Positions 17,303 to 25,388 of a stretch of 64,000 bases of DNA are shown in pieces. Position numbers and translations under genes: made by a program. The notes below the pieces were generated by a model that was given only the letters and a program-made list of their open reading frames with translations, made no database searches and was not told the origin of the DNA. How positions within the stretch are numbered: the stretch's first letter is position 1; each line of letters starts with the position of its first letter. Origin of the DNA: Ruminococcus sp. YE71 (GTDB lineage Bacteria > Bacillota > Clostridia > Oscillospirales > Ruminococcaceae); assembly GCF_900119155.1 (NCBI RefSeq), contig NZ_FPIR01000004.1, positions 213,263 to 277,262 of the forward strand. Reading direction: 5' to 3'.

Positions 17303-18088
17303 TTACTTATCTGATTCTATCAGGCGCTTTATTGCACCTACTGCGCATTTTATCGCTCTGCTTGAATCCTCGGTTATATTGTCGGGTAAGCCTTGCTTAC
17401 TGCGCTCCACATTCCATATCGCCGTCAATACCGCGCCGCATCTCACTCCGCGCACTATACCGACTCCGAATACCGCCGCACATTCCATCTCACTGGTCAG
17501 ACAGCCGCACTTCACATACCCTTCCCACTCGGAAAGTATCTTCCCCGACACCGCCGAACCCTCGGGCTCGACCTCGCCGTAAAAACTGTCCTTAGAATGC
17601 ACTACGCCTACATGATAATTGTTGCCGAAACTGCCGTCGCAAAGCTCCGCCGCTGTGTCCGCCAGCGCTCTCACGACCTCAAAATCAGCCGCCGCAGGAT
17701 ACCCATCGGGCAGATACTCCCTCGTGGTGCCCTCGGCTCTCACCGCCGCCGACGCGATACACAGGTCGCCGCCCACAACGTCCATCCTGATGCCGCCCGA
17801 TGTGCCGATGCGGATGAATGTGTCGGCGCCGCACTTTATCAGCTCCTCCACCGCTATCGCCGCCGAAGGGCCTCCGATGCCCGTCGAGCACACCGATACC
17901 TTAACACCGTTCAGCTCGCCCGTGTAGAGGTTGTACTCGCGGTTCTGTGCTATCTGCACCGCATTGTCGAGAAGCGCCGCTATCTTCGGCACACGTCCGG
18001 GGTCGCCGGGCAGTATAACGTATCTGCCCACCTCACCCTTCGCCGCACGGATATGGAACTGTCTCTCGCCGTCCATGATCGAAGCCAT
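17303..18088 (-). CDS. udp: Uridine phosphorylase
   Basis: A 261-residue nucleoside phosphorylase of the PNP/UDP family, cleaving uridine with phosphate to uracil and ribose-1-phosphate. The phosphate-binding loop is PGDPGRV near residue 29, the strand motif is STGIGGPSAAIA, and KDSFYGEVEPEG matches the uridine-phosphorylase signature. The ribose/base site Glu lies in TSEMECAAVFGV. It starts 4 bp downstream of an acetyltransferase gene and ends a four-gene minus-strand operon. The uridine rather than purine assignment is likely but not certain. Confidence 0.9.
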   Translation of the reverse strand: MASIMDGERQFHIRAAKGEVGRYVILPGDPGRVPKIAALLDNAVQIAQNREYNLYTGELNGVKVSVCSTGIGGPSAAIAVEELIKCGADTFIRIGTSGGIRMDVVGGDLCIASAAVRAEGTTREYLPDGYPAAADFEVVRALADTAAELCDGSFGNNYHVGVVHSKDSFYGEVEPEGSAVSGKILSEWEGYVKCGCLTSEMECAAVFGVGIVRGVRCGAVLTAIWNVERSKQGLPDNITEDSSRAIKCAVGAIKRLIESDK

Positions 18089-18092
18089 AAAA

Positions 18093-18560
18093 TCACTCCT
18101 TTGGTTCGTTTTTCTTGAAATCGCCGTTGGTCATCAGCACCATGAAATCCGATGTCTGAAAACCTTTTTTGCTGTAGTAGCCCTCAGTCCGCTCCCCTTT
18201 CGAGGTGATGAGGAAGATGTTCACCGCGCCTATCTCATCGAGTTCCCTTTCGAGGGCTTCGAGGAGTGCGCTGCCGTAGCCTTTTTTCTGTTCATCCGTC
18301 CTGACGCAGAATTCCTGTATCTGGAAATGTATACCGTTGAAGTACTGTTCCTTCTGCCCGAAGATGATGCCCTTCAGCTCGCCGTCCGCGTAGATCGCCT
18401 TCCCGAGGAAAGTGCTTGTAGTCATGAAGCCCTTTATCCTCGCCGCCGAGAGTTCCTTTGTCCACGAGTCGTTCCAAGGCTCGGCGTTGAACACCTCGGT
18501 GAACAGTTCCGCGTACTCGCCGAGCTGTTCAAGTTCCATGTTGCAGATGCCGTTTTTCAT
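18093..18560 (-). CDS. GNAT family N-acetyltransferase
   Basis: A 155-residue acetyltransferase. The acetyl-CoA loop is DEQKKGYGSALLEALE, preceded by the strand IHFQIQEFCVRTD, and followed by GYYSKKGFQTSDFMVL near the C-terminus. The substrate is not predictable. It begins 38 bp after the DUF3237-hydrolase gene and ends 4 bp before udp, so all are probably on one transcript. Confidence 0.88.
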   Translation of the reverse strand: MKNGICNMELEQLGEYAELFTEVFNAEPWNDSWTKELSAARIKGFMTTSTFLGKAIYADGELKGIIFGQKEQYFNGIHFQIQEFCVRTDEQKKGYGSALLEALERELDEIGAVNIFLITSKGERTEGYYSKKGFQTSDFMVLMTNGDFKKNEPKE

Positions 18561-18598
18561 TTTTTGTCTCCGTTTCTGTCTTTATGAGCGATACCGAG

Positions 18599-19744
18599 TC
18601 AGGTATTGCCGTTTATCCTGTCCGCGATGATGCCTGCCGCCGCCTTCTTGAAGGGACTGCTGAGCCAGTGTCCCTGTTCGGGGCACACGAACAGCTCCGC
18701 GTCGGGACAGGTCTCCGTCAGCTTCCGCGAATAGCCGATGTCCACCATCGGGTCTTTGTCGCCGTGAAACACGGTGATGTGCCCCTGAAACTTCGCCGTG
18801 TGCGCGAAAACATCGTAGTCGGGCACTTCCTCGGCGTACTTCCTGCTGAGCATGACGTTTGCGAACTCGATGGGGCCGTCGGGGAATTCCTCAAGCCTGC
18901 CGAGCCAGTCGTGGGGGATGCAGAAGGCGGGGTACACAAGAAACAGCTCCCTGACCCTGCCGTTCAGCTCGGGAGCGGTCAGTGCCGACACGAAGCCGCC
19001 CTGACTTTCGCCGAAGAGGTACACCCTTTCGGGATCTATCTCAGGCAGAGCCGTGATGTGTCGGAATACCTCACGCAGGTCGCGCTGTTCGGTGCGGATG
19101 CTCATTTCGGTGGTCTCGCCCGTGCTTTTCGTGCGGTTACCGCCGCCGCAGAAATCGTAGGCGTAGCAGGCGACTCCCCTCTTTGCGATCTCGCCCAGCT
19201 GTTCGCGCATATCCTCGGCACTGCTGTTCAGACCGTGAGAAGCTATCACCAGCGGATGACGCTCCGCACCGGTGTCGGGCAGATAGAGCTCGCCGCAAAT
19301 GATCCTGCCGTCCTCAGCGGTGAAGCTGTGTTCCCTGCGCTCAAAGCCGCAGACCTCCTCGAAGATGCTGACGGTCACGCCCTCATCGGTATCCGCCACG
19401 GAACCCGAGAGCCTTGCGCGGCTGAGCCAGCCCGTCATCCTGCCGTCGGAGACTATCACGGGGGCGGTATCGCCCTCGCCGAAAACGCCGTTGTTCTCGA
19501 TGAACATTCGGCATCTCTCACCCGAGATGTCCCTGCCCTCCAGCATATACCTCGCCGACAGGTGACATCTGTCGCCGCTGTCGGAACGCTGAGTGTCGCA
19601 GGCGCCGTCAAGCACAGCCCCCGTGAACAGTTCGGACTCGGCCGCGCCCGAAAAAGGCACCATGCTGACGGTCGTCTGACCGTCCGTAACAGTCACGGGC
19701 TCCCCCGTCGTGACGTTTATCTTCATCAGCAGTTCCTTGCTCAT
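18599..19744 (-). CDS. DUF3237-like domain fused to an alpha/beta hydrolase
   Basis: A 381-residue two-domain protein. Residues 1 to about 135 resemble DUF3237, a small barrel-like domain (SELFTGAVLDGACDTQRSD, then LSARYMLEGRD). From about residue 150 an alpha/beta hydrolase follows, with HPLVIASHGLNSS, nucleophile elbow GESQGG, acid in FHGDKDPMVD and His in CPEQGHWLSS. No signal peptide is seen, so it is cytoplasmic. The substrate is unknown, probably a small ester or amide. AAGGAG precedes the ATG. It starts 12 bp downstream of the SGNH lipoprotein gene. The fusion appears unusual. Confidence 0.8.
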   Translation of the reverse strand: MSKELLMKINVTTGEPVTVTDGQTTVSMVPFSGAAESELFTGAVLDGACDTQRSDSGDRCHLSARYMLEGRDISGERCRMFIENNGVFGEGDTAPVIVSDGRMTGWLSRARLSGSVADTDEGVTVSIFEEVCGFERREHSFTAEDGRIICGELYLPDTGAERHPLVIASHGLNSSAEDMREQLGEIAKRGVACYAYDFCGGGNRTKSTGETTEMSIRTEQRDLREVFRHITALPEIDPERVYLFGESQGGFVSALTAPELNGRVRELFLVYPAFCIPHDWLGRLEEFPDGPIEFANVMLSRKYAEEVPDYDVFAHTAKFQGHITVFHGDKDPMVDIGYSRKLTETCPDAELFVCPEQGHWLSSPFKKAAAGIIADRINGNT

Positions 19745-19756
19745 GCCAATCGCTCC

Positions 19757-21022
19757 TTAATAGCCGTAATCGTAATCGTATTCGTTATCGTAGGTATAGT
19801 CTTCGTAGCCGTAGTTGTAGTCGCCGTAGCCGCCTTCATCGTTCCAGTCGGAGTAGCCGTCGCCGCCCCAGCCGTTATCGCCGCCGTCAGTCCAATCGGT
19901 ACCGCCGTCCTCGCTGTAGCCGTCGCCGCCGTCGGAGTAAGGCTCGATACTGCCGTCGGGAGCGCTCTCGGTCTCGTGACGGCGTGAGAGGATGCTGATG
20001 TCGCCGCCGCCCACGGTGTAGTAGGAGAGTATATCCATCCACTCCATGCAGTAGTCGCGGTTAAGATGTATGCCGTCGGTGGAAGCATCGGCGAAAAGTC
20101 CGCCGTCAGCGTCGCGAAAGAACTGGTTGACGTCCAGATAGGTGCAGTTTGTCTCCTGAGCGGCGCGTCTGACGTAATTCTCGTTGAAGTTATCGACATT
20201 CTCGGTGGTGTAGCACTTGTCTATGGACAGTGCGAGGGGCGAAACGGGAAGCATCGACTCTATGTATATCTGCGCGTCGGGCTGAGCCGCACGCACCTGA
20301 AGTATCAGCAGTTTGTACCTCTCGACGAACACGTCGGGGTAAGGCCATCCCAGCTCGTTGACGCCGAAGTTGATGAAGATGCGCTTATACTGTTTGAGGG
20401 CGAGCGCTTCGGGAATGGTCATGAGGTCCTCATCCACCGAGGAAGTCTCCTCACTGCTGTCGGGCTCGGAATAGCCCCAGTCCCACTCGGTGCTGTCGCC
20501 GCCCGTCCAGCCGCCGTCGTCCCAGGTAGTGTCGTCCCAGGTGGTATCATCCCAGGCATTGTCGCCCCAGCCGTAATCGGTATATGCCTGCTGAACTATA
20601 AGCCCCTCGAAATCCCTCTTCGGCACGACGGGGGTCGATTGCGCGGTCATGACGTTAAGACCTGCTGTGGCGAAGTAGTCGGCTTTCGGCTTGTCGCCGT
20701 TGAGCATCAGACCCACCGTGCGCGAATCGCCGATGAACAGCGCGTCGGCGAAGTCGTCGTTTGCCGCCGCCCCGTTATACTCGCGTGAGCCGTGAGACTT
20801 GATCTTGTAGTCGGAAGTGCTGTCGGTGACCGAAGAACTGTCCGCGTTTTCGGGAGCGGGCTCTGCGGCGCTTTCCTGCGAAACAACATCGCCGTCAGCA
20901 GCATCAGCCGAAGCCTGAGCCGTATCCTCCGCCGAAGCCGAAGCAGCCTCTTTTTCCGTTTTTCCGCAGCCCGCAAGCAGCAGGACTGCCGCAAGCACAC
21001 ATACCATTTTCCTTTTTTTCAT
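19757..21022 (-). CDS. SGNH/GDSL-type lipoprotein with Trp/Asp- and Gly/Tyr-rich low-complexity regions
   Basis: A 421-residue exported protein. The start is ATG 21022 with AAGGA upstream (an in-frame TTG at 21040 overlaps that site). The N-terminus MKKRKMVCVLAAVLLLAGC ends in a lipobox. Blocks of the SGNH hydrolase fold are present: FIGDSRTVG (nucleophile Ser), FINFGVNELGWP and DGIHLN (catalytic His). Inside the fold is a repetitive insert (WDDTTWDDTTWDDGGW), and the C-terminal 60 residues are almost entirely G, Y, D, W and N. Such enzymes remove acetyl or acyl groups from glycans. It heads the operon ending with udp. Confidence 0.82.
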   Translation of the reverse strand: MKKRKMVCVLAAVLLLAGCGKTEKEAASASAEDTAQASADAADGDVVSQESAAEPAPENADSSSVTDSTSDYKIKSHGSREYNGAAANDDFADALFIGDSRTVGLMLNGDKPKADYFATAGLNVMTAQSTPVVPKRDFEGLIVQQAYTDYGWGDNAWDDTTWDDTTWDDGGWTGGDSTEWDWGYSEPDSSEETSSVDEDLMTIPEALALKQYKRIFINFGVNELGWPYPDVFVERYKLLILQVRAAQPDAQIYIESMLPVSPLALSIDKCYTTENVDNFNENYVRRAAQETNCTYLDVNQFFRDADGGLFADASTDGIHLNRDYCMEWMDILSYYTVGGGDISILSRRHETESAPDGSIEPYSDGGDGYSEDGGTDWTDGGDNGWGGDGYSDWNDEGGYGDYNYGYEDYTYDNEYDYDYGY

Positions 21023-21080
21023 ACTCTCTGTCCTTATCAAAAAAACTTTATCCGCGTCGGGATAATACTTTACCTATTAT

Positions 21081-21109
21081 ATAATACTACATTTTTCTCC
21101 CATAATCAA
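21081..21109 (-). promoter_or_regulatory. Promoter of the SGNH-hydrolase-GNAT-udp operon
   Basis: Minus strand: TTGATT (21104-21109), 17 bp, TATTAT (21081-21086). It is divergent from the plus-strand promoter at 21151-21179. Confidence 0.7.
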
Positions 21110-21150
21110 GTAGATTTTAGTAAAATGCGCGTCAAATCTTGCAAAAAGTG

Positions 21151-21179
21151 TTGATTTTTTTTGTCTTATATGTTATAAT
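21151..21179 (+). promoter_or_regulatory. Promoter of the GAF-GGDEF gene
   Basis: TTGATT (21151-21156), 17 bp spacer, TATAAT (21174-21179), about 68 bp upstream of the chosen start. Confidence 0.75.
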
Positions 21180-21247
21180 TATATTTGCGGAACCACTTTG
21201 CAGAACAAATACTTAAAATTTACGCAAAAACAAGGGGGGGCTTGTAT

Positions 21248-22219
21248 ATGACAGCCAATAACGAGCATATTTTTTCACAGATATCAGAAGTCAGCATCAG
21301 ATTATACAGGGAACTCTGCATGAACTCGGCAGGCACGGGCGATATGCCCTCGCTCCTGACCGAACTTTGCCGCACTGTAGCCGAGTGCGAATACGCCGAA
21401 CTGTGGCTGCTGGACAAAAGCAGGCGCGAACTCCGCAGACTGTCGCCCTCGGGCATGACCGTGCCCGACAGCACGGGACTTCTCGGGAGAGCCGTCGCTT
21501 CAAGACAGCCGATAACGGGCACTTCCGACGAGCCGAGGACAGCTGTGCCCGTCATACGCTCGGTGCTCGTTCTGCCCGTTTTCAGCGACAGCGGCGAGAC
21601 TTCGGGGGCGGTGCGGCTTATAAACAAGACCTCCGCAGACGGCTTCACCGACTGGGACATCCGACGACTTTCCTCGGCGGCGATGCTTTGCGGCACGGCA
21701 GTCGTCAGGGCAGGACTGAACAGCTCGGCGTGCATTGACAAGCTGACGGGACTGCGCAGTCTCGGCGCACTGATGAACGACCTGTCCCCCGACGGCAGGT
21801 ACGGCAGTATGCTCACCGACGGCGGCGACCCCCTCTCGCTCTTCATCTGCGACATCGACAAGTTTTGCAGCATCAACGAGGTCTACGGAATGGCGGCAGG
21901 CGACTCCCTGCTGCGTTCGGTGGCGGACACCCTCTCGGAATTCTGCCGCCCCGAAGATACCGTCTACAGGCTCGGCGGCGAAGAGTTCGCCGTGGTCATG
22001 CCCTCGACCAAGCTCAAAGAATGCGCCGCCGTCGCCGAACGCCTCCGCATCATGATCCAGGAACGCGTCTTCGTCGTGGGCGGCAAAGAAATAAAACTGA
22101 CCCTGAGCTTCGGCTGCTGCCGCTACGACCCCGCCCTCTCCGCCGAAGGCAACATCTCAGCCGCCGATGCCCGCCTCTACATCGCAAAACAAAACGGGCG
22201 TAACAGGATAGCGTACTGA
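21248..22219 (+). CDS. GAF-GGDEF diguanylate cyclase
   Basis: A 323-residue cytoplasmic protein predicted to make cyclic di-GMP from two GTP. Residues about 10-155 form a GAF sensor domain (YAELWLLDKSRRELRRL, SVLVLPVFSDSGETSGAVRL). The GGDEF domain follows from about 160, with FICDIDKFCSINEVYG, an intact GGEEF active site and an RPED inhibitory (RxxD) site exactly five residues before it, so product inhibition is expected. The start is ATG 21248 with a run of Gs (21234-21240) as ribosome site; the open frame extends to a TTG at 21185. A hairpin at 22228-22266 follows. Confidence 0.9.
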   Translation: MTANNEHIFSQISEVSIRLYRELCMNSAGTGDMPSLLTELCRTVAECEYAELWLLDKSRRELRRLSPSGMTVPDSTGLLGRAVASRQPITGTSDEPRTAVPVIRSVLVLPVFSDSGETSGAVRLINKTSADGFTDWDIRRLSSAAMLCGTAVVRAGLNSSACIDKLTGLRSLGALMNDLSPDGRYGSMLTDGGDPLSLFICDIDKFCSINEVYGMAAGDSLLRSVADTLSEFCRPEDTVYRLGGEEFAVVMPSTKLKECAAVAERLRIMIQERVFVVGGKEIKLTLSFGCCRYDPALSAEGNISAADARLYIAKQNGRNRIAY

Positions 22220-22227
22220 GTTTTTTC

Positions 22228-22266
22228 CTTTGGGAAGACCTTTTTTTCAAAAGGGTCTTCCCAAAG
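22228..22266. terminator. Hairpin/terminator after the GAF-GGDEF gene
   Basis: CTTTGGGAAGACC pairs with GGTCTTCCCAAAG across an A/T-rich loop. The stem is related to the GACCCTTTT/AAAAGGGTC hairpins of the dispersed repeats. It begins 9 bp after the stop codon. Confidence 0.65.
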
Positions 22267-22288
22267 AAAAACAGCACTCACTAACAAA

Positions 22289-22325
22289 AAAGGGCACTTT
22301 TGTCAGAGATTTGACAAAAGTGCCT
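22289..22325. terminator. Bidirectional hairpin GGCACTTTTGTCA / TGACAAAAGTGCC
   Basis: A perfect 13 bp stem with a 6-nt loop lies between the convergent GAF-GGDEF gene and the 56-residue gene. Related but imperfect forms occur near 28925 and at 38500-38528. Confidence 0.65.
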
Positions 22326-22343
22326 TGATAATACTATGCGGGG

Positions 22344-22514
22344 TCAGTTAGGTTTTTCGAGAAGGAACCAGCTTTCCTCGGAGGTCTCGTGATAGTCCTT
22401 TATCGTCCAGCCGTTCGAGAGCAGGAGATTGAGCTTCTCGATACGCTGGAATCTGTCCAGCTCAGGAGCAGGATTGCCCTCGGTGCTTTTGGAAACGTAA
22501 AACTTTTTTGTCAC
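22344..22514 (-). CDS. Small conserved-looking protein, 56 residues
   Basis: A short gene that begins with GTG at 22514 after GAAAGGG and reads MTKKFYVSKSTEG, then a stretch containing RIEKLNLLLSNGWTIKDYHE, ending WFLLEKPN. It has no membrane segment or cysteine. A good promoter (TTGAAA, 17 bp, TATAAT) lies directly upstream and a hairpin downstream, so it is a free-standing transcription unit. The fold suggests a small alpha/beta protein of the DUF4177 kind, but that is a guess. Confidence 0.7.
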   Translation of the reverse strand: MTKKFYVSKSTEGNPAPELDRFQRIEKLNLLLSNGWTIKDYHETSEESWFLLEKPN

Positions 22515-22567
22515 AGCGTATCACCCTTTCTTTAACATCTGCACGGTCTTTTCCGTTGCTTGAAAAC

Positions 22568-22596
22568 ATTATAGCACATTTTTTTGTACATTTCAA
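22568..22596 (-). promoter_or_regulatory. Promoter of the 56-residue gene
   Basis: Minus strand: TTGAAA (22591-22596), 17 bp spacer ending TGTGC, TATAAT (22568-22573). Confidence 0.8.
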
Positions 22597-22787
22597 TACA
22601 TTAAAGCGTCTCTCGAATAATTTTTTTGTTTTAACTAATAGTACAAAATACCGTACAATAAAGCAGCGCAGATATAAAGAATACTATTTTGACATTATTG
22701 ACACATTTTTGATATATGTAGTCAGCCTTGTATGCTACAATTGACGTACAGGACATATATATTTCGAGATACAGGGAGGATAATACC

Positions 22788-23813
22788 ATGAAAAGACTCA
22801 ACGGCTTCATGAAGGGCGTAAACTTAGGCGGATGGCTCTCGCAGGGAGAGTACACCAAGGAACATCTCGACAGCTTCATCGGAGAGAATGATATAAAGAC
22901 CATCGCATCCTGGGGGCTCGACCATGTTCGTCTGCCCATCGACTACAACATCTTCGAGAAGGATGACGGCACGCCCATCGGAACAGGCTTCGGATACATA
23001 GACAGCGCACTGGAATGGTGTGCGAAATACAACCTCAACATGGTGCTCGACCTGCACAAGTGCTACGGCTACTCGTTCTATTCGGGCGACGGTGAGGTCG
23101 GCTTCTTCGACAGCGCGGAGCTTCAGGACAGATTCTGCAAGCTGTGGGAAAGGCTTGCGGTGCGCTACGCAAAATACGCAGACAGGCTCGCATTCGAGCT
23201 TCTCAACGAGGTCAACGACCCCAAGTACAAGGACAGCTGGAACGCCATCGCCGCAAGAACCATCGCGATGATAAGAGGTTACTCGAAGGATATCAAGATA
23301 TTCCTCGGCAGCTACTGGAACAACTCGGTGGATGCGCTCCACGACCTCGACCTGCCCGCAGACGAGAACATCGTGTACAACTTCCACTGCTACGACCCCT
23401 TCCTGTTCACCCATCAGGGCGCTTACTGGGTAGACGAGATGCCGCAGGATCTGCGCGTTGACTTCCCCGGCGACATCAAGGTCTACAGACAGAAAATGGT
23501 CGAGACAGGTCTTACACGCATCCAGGATTACCTCGACGTCCCCGATTCGGGCTTCGATGTGAATTATTTTGAAGGAAGATTCAGAAACGCCGTCAAGCTC
23601 TGCGAGGACAGAGGAGTTTGCCTCTACTGCGGCGAATACGGCGTCATCGACCGCGCTGACCCCGAACAGATACTCCACTGGTACAAGTGCATCAACCCCG
23701 TGTTCGAGAAGTACGGCATCGGCAGGTCGGCATGGAACTACAAGGAAAAAGACTTCGGTCTGAGCGACGAGCGCATGAAGCCCGTCATCGGAGAGCTTGT
23801 CAAGTACCTTTGA
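22788..23813 (+). CDS. Intracellular glycoside hydrolase family 5 (cellulase-like)
   Basis: A 341-residue beta-glycanase of the GH5 (beta/alpha)8 fold. The acid/base Glu is E141 in FELLNEVN and the nucleophile E283 in CGEYGV; DHVRLPIDYN and VLDLHKCYGYSF are other conserved strands. There is no signal peptide or carbohydrate-binding module, so it probably acts in the cytoplasm on imported beta-glucan oligosaccharides. The start is ATG 22788 behind GGGAGGA; upstream in-frame residues have no ribosome site. A weak extended -10 (TGCTACAAT, near 22734) is the only promoter hint. Exact activity (exo-glucanase, glucosidase or other) is open. Confidence 0.9.
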   Translation: MKRLNGFMKGVNLGGWLSQGEYTKEHLDSFIGENDIKTIASWGLDHVRLPIDYNIFEKDDGTPIGTGFGYIDSALEWCAKYNLNMVLDLHKCYGYSFYSGDGEVGFFDSAELQDRFCKLWERLAVRYAKYADRLAFELLNEVNDPKYKDSWNAIAARTIAMIRGYSKDIKIFLGSYWNNSVDALHDLDLPADENIVYNFHCYDPFLFTHQGAYWVDEMPQDLRVDFPGDIKVYRQKMVETGLTRIQDYLDVPDSGFDVNYFEGRFRNAVKLCEDRGVCLYCGEYGVIDRADPEQILHWYKCINPVFEKYGIGRSAWNYKEKDFGLSDERMKPVIGELVKYL

Positions 23814-23819
23814 GGGGTT

Positions 23820-24140
23820 GTGAGTGCGGAACCCGGCCGTGGGAACTTTGAGAAGTCGGGGACGTTTGACTGTAACCATTTCAAAAGACGTGATCTGAAT
23901 ATTCTTTTAGGGTGGGGGCTTGCCCCCACCGCTTTTTTTTCGCTGTTCCACACGCAGACGAACGTAACGTATACCGCAATATAACGTAAGTATCAATCTT
24001 GACCGTCTTTTTGGCAAGAGGCAAACTATCTGCGAGTAAGATCACAAACTTCCCGACCAACACTATTTACATAAGAACCACTTCCCCTTGCCAAAAAGCA
24101 TTAAAAGTTTTAGGAAAGGGGTCTCCCCCAAGAAGAAAAA
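23820..24140 (+). repeat. Intergenic repeat modules D and C downstream of GH5
   Basis: First, a D-type module: GTGCGGAACCCGG-like start, then a block with ACGTTTGACT and ATTTCAAAAGACGTG, ending in the hairpin GGTGGGGGCTTGCCCCCACC plus Ts (23911-23940). Then a C-type unit at 24007-24097 bounded by CTTTTTGGCAAG and CTTGCCAAAAAG, with a tail containing TTAAAAGTTTTAG and a GGGGTCTCCCCC stretch. The same order D then C is found after glgA and pulA. No gene is seen. Confidence 0.75.
23911..23940 (+). terminator. Terminator-like hairpin in the D module
   Basis: GGTGGGGGC-TT-GCCCCCACC stem followed by GC and eight Ts, about 100 bp after the GH5 stop. It probably ends the GH5 transcript. Confidence 0.85.
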
Positions 24141-24267
24141 ACGCCCCACGCACAAACAGCGACTGTAAAAATGTTTATTTTCCGTAACTAATCTTTGGGA
24201 AATGAGACAGATTTGTGTCCGACAGGCGAAAAAACGGATACAGTTAGATGACAGTTTGCTAAAGCTA

Positions 24268-24296
24268 TTGACAATCTGCGGGGACGGTGCTAAAAT
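24268..24296 (+). promoter_or_regulatory. Promoter of the 272-residue lipoprotein gene
   Basis: TTGACA (24268-24273), 17 bp spacer, TAAAAT (24291-24296), 55 bp before the start codon. Confidence 0.85.
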
Positions 24297-24351
24297 ATAT
24301 ACGGGTCGGGAAAAGACCGATATATATACAAATTAACAGGAGATAAAAAAT

Positions 24352-25170
24352 ATGAAAACGAGAAAGACTGCATTTATCATTGCGCTCATGGCGGCGCTGA
24401 CTATGGCATCCTGCGGCGAGATAAACGCCGACAGCAGCAGCTCGAACGAGCAGGCAGCTCAGAACGCCCCTGCCGCATCCGCAGCCGAGGAGGAACAGAC
24501 CGAGGAACAGACCGAGGAACAGACCTCCGAGAATGCCGAGGCTGAAAGCACCGAGGATACCGCTTCGAACGAAGAGGGAACGGTCTCTGCCGAGGAAAGC
24601 ATCGCTCCCGAGACAGAGAGCACGGGTGAGGTCACCGGCAACAACGAGCTGACGAATTTCGTATTCGAGACCCCGAACGGCGATTTCTCCTATCAGCAGC
24701 TCTGTGCCTCAGGTCTTGCAAACACGACCGCTGACGGAGTGTACTACGCCCTCGTTTCCAACGGCGGCGGCGCAGGTCATGCTTTCTACAAGGTATGGAG
24801 CACCGAGGCTACAGGCGAGTGGGCTGAGGCAGGCGACTATCAGGCGCTCAACGGCAACAACACCTTCATCGCCCTCGACAACGGCAAGATAATCAAGTTC
24901 TACTACAATACCGCAGCCTGCGAGCCGTATCCGCACGCAGCGCTCCTGTCCTACACAGGCGGCACGGTCATAGACGAGGTAGACAATCCTTCCCTGTTCG
25001 ACTACACCACCTTTGAGGACGGTCAGAAGCTGGACGCTCACGGCGAGATAACATTCAGCGCCGAATATCTGGGCGACTTCACATTCTGGCTCACCTTCCA
25101 GGCGGCTGACGGCACCACACTTGAAAAGGAATTCAAGTTAGACCCCAACACCCTTTCGGTAACAGAATAA
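24352..25170 (+). CDS. Lipoprotein with acidic linker, function unknown
   Basis: A 272-residue exported lipoprotein. The signal peptide ends in the lipobox TMASC (Cys24). Residues about 25-95 are a low-complexity Glu/Thr/Ser/Ala linker including a repeated TEEQ unit. The remaining 170 residues form a compact beta-rich domain (NFVFETPNGDFSYQQL, then TTLEKEFKLDPNTLSV) of no family I recognise. CAGGAG precedes the ATG. It is a single-gene unit with its own promoter and terminator. Confidence 0.8.
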   Translation: MKTRKTAFIIALMAALTMASCGEINADSSSSNEQAAQNAPAASAAEEEQTEEQTEEQTSENAEAESTEDTASNEEGTVSAEESIAPETESTGEVTGNNELTNFVFETPNGDFSYQQLCASGLANTTADGVYYALVSNGGGAGHAFYKVWSTEATGEWAEAGDYQALNGNNTFIALDNGKIIKFYYNTAACEPYPHAALLSYTGGTVIDEVDNPSLFDYTTFEDGQKLDAHGEITFSAEYLGDFTFWLTFQAADGTTLEKEFKLDPNTLSVTE

Positions 25171-25178
25171 CTTACATC

Positions 25179-25219
25179 ATATGACCGAAGCATTCCAAAG
25201 CTTTGGTCATATTTTTTTC
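25179..25219 (+). terminator. Rho-independent terminator
   Basis: The stem ATATGACCGAAGC with GCTTTGGTCATAT, an 8-nt loop and a run of Ts lies just after the lipoprotein stop. Confidence 0.85.
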
Positions 25220-25271
25220 CGAAGGCGGGCGGCGGCTCACCCTCCGTATGATCCTTTGAATGACACCGATT

Positions 25272-25308
25272 TGTCAATTCACGCAATTTTCTGTCAACTC
25301 ACGCAGTT
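25272..25308. promoter_or_regulatory. Two direct repeats TGTCAAYTCACGCARTT upstream of a promoter
   Basis: Copies at 25272-25288 and 25292-25308 differ at two positions and are offset by 20 bp, close to two helical turns. The second ends 4 bp before the -35 box. The arrangement suits a class II activator binding as tandem protomers. Confidence 0.55.
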
Positions 25309-25312
25309 CGTG

Positions 25313-25341
25313 TTGACTTTTCGGATTTACTTTGATATATT
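25313..25341 (+). promoter_or_regulatory. Promoter of the large secreted protein gene
   Basis: TTGACT (25313-25318), 17 bp spacer, TATATT (25336-25341), adjacent to the direct repeats. Confidence 0.8.
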
Positions 25342-25388
25342 GTAAAAGTTCGATGATCATCAGAATACAGTATTAGGAGGAATCTTGA

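Noticed and set aside
16960..17595. 211-codon plus-strand open frame
   Set aside because: It runs through the family B repeat and antisense to udp; similarity between copies comes from the repeat, not from a protein.
22689..22741. TTGACA motifs upstream of the GH5 gene as a promoter
   Set aside because: None of the TTGACA copies is 16-18 bp from a good -10 box, so the promoter was not called.
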